A stretch of DNA of 6,388 bases, taken from assembly GCA_003695455.1 (NCBI GenBank), contig RFJF01000123.1, positions 1 through 6,388 on the forward strand, in the 5' to 3' direction. Both the position numbers and the translations under genes were made by a program. Origin of the DNA: Chloroflexota bacterium. GTDB lineage: Bacteria; Chloroflexota; Anaerolineae; 4572-78; J111. A model generated the notes under the pieces. It worked only from the letters and a program-made list of their open reading frames with translations, searched no databases and had not been told where the DNA came from. Positions 5,557-6,388 of this stretch are shown here, piece after piece; position 1 is the first letter of the stretch; the number at the start of each line of letters is the position of its first letter.

Positions 5557-5672
5557 GCTTATATTTTTCAACCAGCCGCTTAACCGGGACACGGGGCAGT
5601 TCAATGACTCCCTTCGCCGGGCAACGTTCTCAAATAAACTGCCCCAGATCCAAAAAGTTTAACAACTCTTGC
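5518..5672 (-). other. 155-base intergenic leader between the stress-protein and CFA synthase genes
   Basis: This is the longest spacer in the window. Reading the minus strand, 2 bases after the stress-protein stop there is a weak A/T-rich hairpin (arms 5664-5670 and 5653-5659, one G-T wobble, 4-base loop) ending in a short T-run, which could be a feeble terminator or attenuator. Next comes an exact 9-base inverted repeat, GGGGCAGTT at 5593-5601 with AACTGCCCC at 5637-5645. Then an AT-rich stretch (5551-5580) contains two TATAAG hexamers that could act as -10 elements, but no good -35 sequence sits at the right distance. The duplicated ribosome-binding region follows. I see no gene here. A separate promoter for the CFA synthase is plausible but not shown. 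Confidence 0.45.
5593..5645. repeat. Exact 9-base inverted repeat upstream of the CFA synthase gene
   Basis: GGGGCAGTT (5593-5601) and its exact reverse complement (5637-5645) are separated by 35 bases. The arms end abruptly, and no T-run follows on either side, so it does not look like an intrinsic terminator. It could be a pair of operator half-sites or the base of a long stem in the leader RNA. It lies 76 to 128 bases upstream of the synthase start. Confidence 0.45.
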
Positions 5673-6134
5673 TCACCGCACCACCAGCACGGGGCACGGA
5701 GCTTGCCGGGTAACACGCTCCACAGTACTGCCCAGTAATAACTCTTCAAGGCTGCGTTTGCCATGCGAACCAATAACAATTAATGACACGTCCAGGTCGC
5801 GGGCGACGCGGATAATCTGCCGCCAGGGCAAGCCCACACGCAAATGTGTCTCTACATTTATGCCCGCGTCGCGCAGCATCTGTACTTCTTGCTCCAAATG
5901 ATTGAGTACTTGCTGTTCATATACCTGCTCCAATTGCTGCTCCAGGTTTTCCTCTTGTGCCTGGCTAATAAACGGGTCAGGCACACCGGTTAAAATCAAG
6001 GGCAGGTCATCAGGGTCTATCACGGTTAAAGCATGTACTGTCCCTGCGGTACATTGGGCACATTTAAGCGCCTGCTGTCCGGCATGGCGAGCGTGTTCAG
6101 AAAAATCGGTGGCCCATAAGATTTTTTTGAACAT
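5673..6134 (-). CDS. Universal stress protein, UspA family (ATP-binding type)
   Basis: This 153-residue cytoplasmic protein has the single-domain UspA fold. It opens with MFKKILWATDFSE, the usual first strand and loop carrying the nucleotide-contacting Asp (D10). A helical insertion rich in Gln and Glu (about 56-90) follows. The ATP-binding signature G-x2-G-x9-G-S is complete: G122-S-H-G125, nine residues, then G135-S136, and the protein ends in the typical strand CPVLVV. Such proteins bind ATP and often form dimers; they modulate survival under stress and can regulate neighbouring transporters or enzymes. A strong GGAGG site lies 6 bases before the ATG. Its start overlaps the stop of the upstream transporter by one base (TAATG), so translation is probably coupled, and a functional link with that transporter is likely. 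The exact role cannot be read from the sequence. Confidence 0.92.
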   Translation of the reverse strand: MFKKILWATDFSEHARHAGQQALKCAQCTAGTVHALTVIDPDDLPLILTGVPDPFISQAQEENLEQQLEQVYEQQVLNHLEQEVQMLRDAGINVETHLRVGLPWRQIIRVARDLDVSLIVIGSHGKRSLEELLLGSTVERVTRQAPCPVLVVR

Positions 6135-6388
6135 TATACGCCTCCCTCTTCCTGAACCGGAGATCCAACATGTTTATGATAAGTGAATTGCTTTTGCAGC
6201 CAGGGTGAGGTTTTCAAAATGATAAGCATTAACGGTATTTGAACCACCGGTGCAAAAGCGGGTGGTAAAACAGCCAGGCCGCCAAACGCGGTCAGGCTCA
6301 AGGCCAGGGTAATGGAATGGTTTTTGGAGGCCACGCCGTAACCTATGGCAATCGCGTCTTTATAATCCAGCCCGGCAATTTTGGCGTA
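6134..6388 (-). CDS. C-terminal fragment of a BASS/SBF-type transporter (bile acid symporter/arsenite permease-like)
   Basis: The frame is open to the window edge, so this is the last 84 residues of a longer gene. A GTG at 6332-6334 is in frame but is unlikely to be the start, because the 18 residues before it (YAKIAGLDYKDAIAIGYG) continue smoothly into the conserved part. Features are a short amphipathic lead-in, G-V-A-S-K-N-H-S-I-T-L-A-L resembling the crossover helix of the SBF fold, a helix with T-A-F-G-G-L-A-V-L-P-P, and a last membrane helix V-V-Q-I-P-L-M-L-I-I-L-K. The C-terminal tail is hydrophilic. This resembles the end of ACR3-like or bile acid:sodium symporter-family proteins. The substrate is not readable from the fragment; arsenite is one possibility. 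The TAA stop overlaps the stress-protein ATG by one base. Confidence 0.6.
   Translation of the reverse strand, partial: YAKIAGLDYKDAIAIGYGVASKNHSITLALSLTAFGGLAVLPPAFAPVVQIPLMLIILKTSPWLQKQFTYHKHVGSPVQEEGGV

Noticed and set aside
6134..6334. A complete 66-residue protein starting at the GTG near the right edge
   Set aside because: The frame stays open to the edge and the 18 extra residues fit the transporter family, so it is the end of a longer gene.

Overview
The window reads as one densely packed block of eleven protein genes, all on the minus strand, so transcription runs from high to low coordinates. A transporter fragment is cut by the right edge and a nickel-protein gene is cut by the left edge. 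I see no RNA genes, insertion sequences, CRISPR arrays or phage genes. The base composition is moderately GC-rich. Long Thr/Pro/Ala linkers of the 'ATPTPTP' type in the exported redox protein, bacterial YlbF-family genes outside an obvious Firmicute context, and a Trx-VKOR fusion together suggest a Chloroflexota bacterium (Anaerolineae/Caldilineae-like). That assignment is inference only.

In transcription order, the right part (6388 to 4225) holds the C-terminus of a probable BASS/SBF-type (bile acid symporter/arsenite permease-like) transporter. Its stop codon overlaps the start of a UspA-type universal stress protein. A 155-base gap follows, containing inverted repeats and a duplicated ribosome-binding region, and then a cyclopropane-fatty-acid synthase.

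The middle part (4134 to 1574) is a membrane thiol-redox cassette. It holds a membrane-anchored thioredoxin, a CcdA-type transmembrane electron carrier starting 4 bases later, and a large protein joining a thioredoxin domain to a VKOR domain. CcdA with thioredoxin would carry reducing power outwards, while VKOR with thioredoxin would pass electrons from exported thiols to quinone. The two opposite activities lie side by side.

The left part (1559 to 1) holds small cytoplasmic genes: a 48-residue protein of unknown function that is easily missed, two different YlbF/YmcA-family helical proteins 4 bases apart, a monothiol glutaredoxin-like protein, and a CooT-family nickel-binding protein. Most starts carry a clear GGAG-type ribosome-binding site, which in several cases moves the start well downstream of the longest open frame.

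The most notable points are the thioredoxin-first order of the VKOR fusion with all ten of its cysteines in five pairs, a minimal ATG-TAA start-stop element made by a duplicated ribosome-binding region before the CFA synthase gene, the paired YlbF genes inside a redox operon, and the unannotated 48-residue gene.
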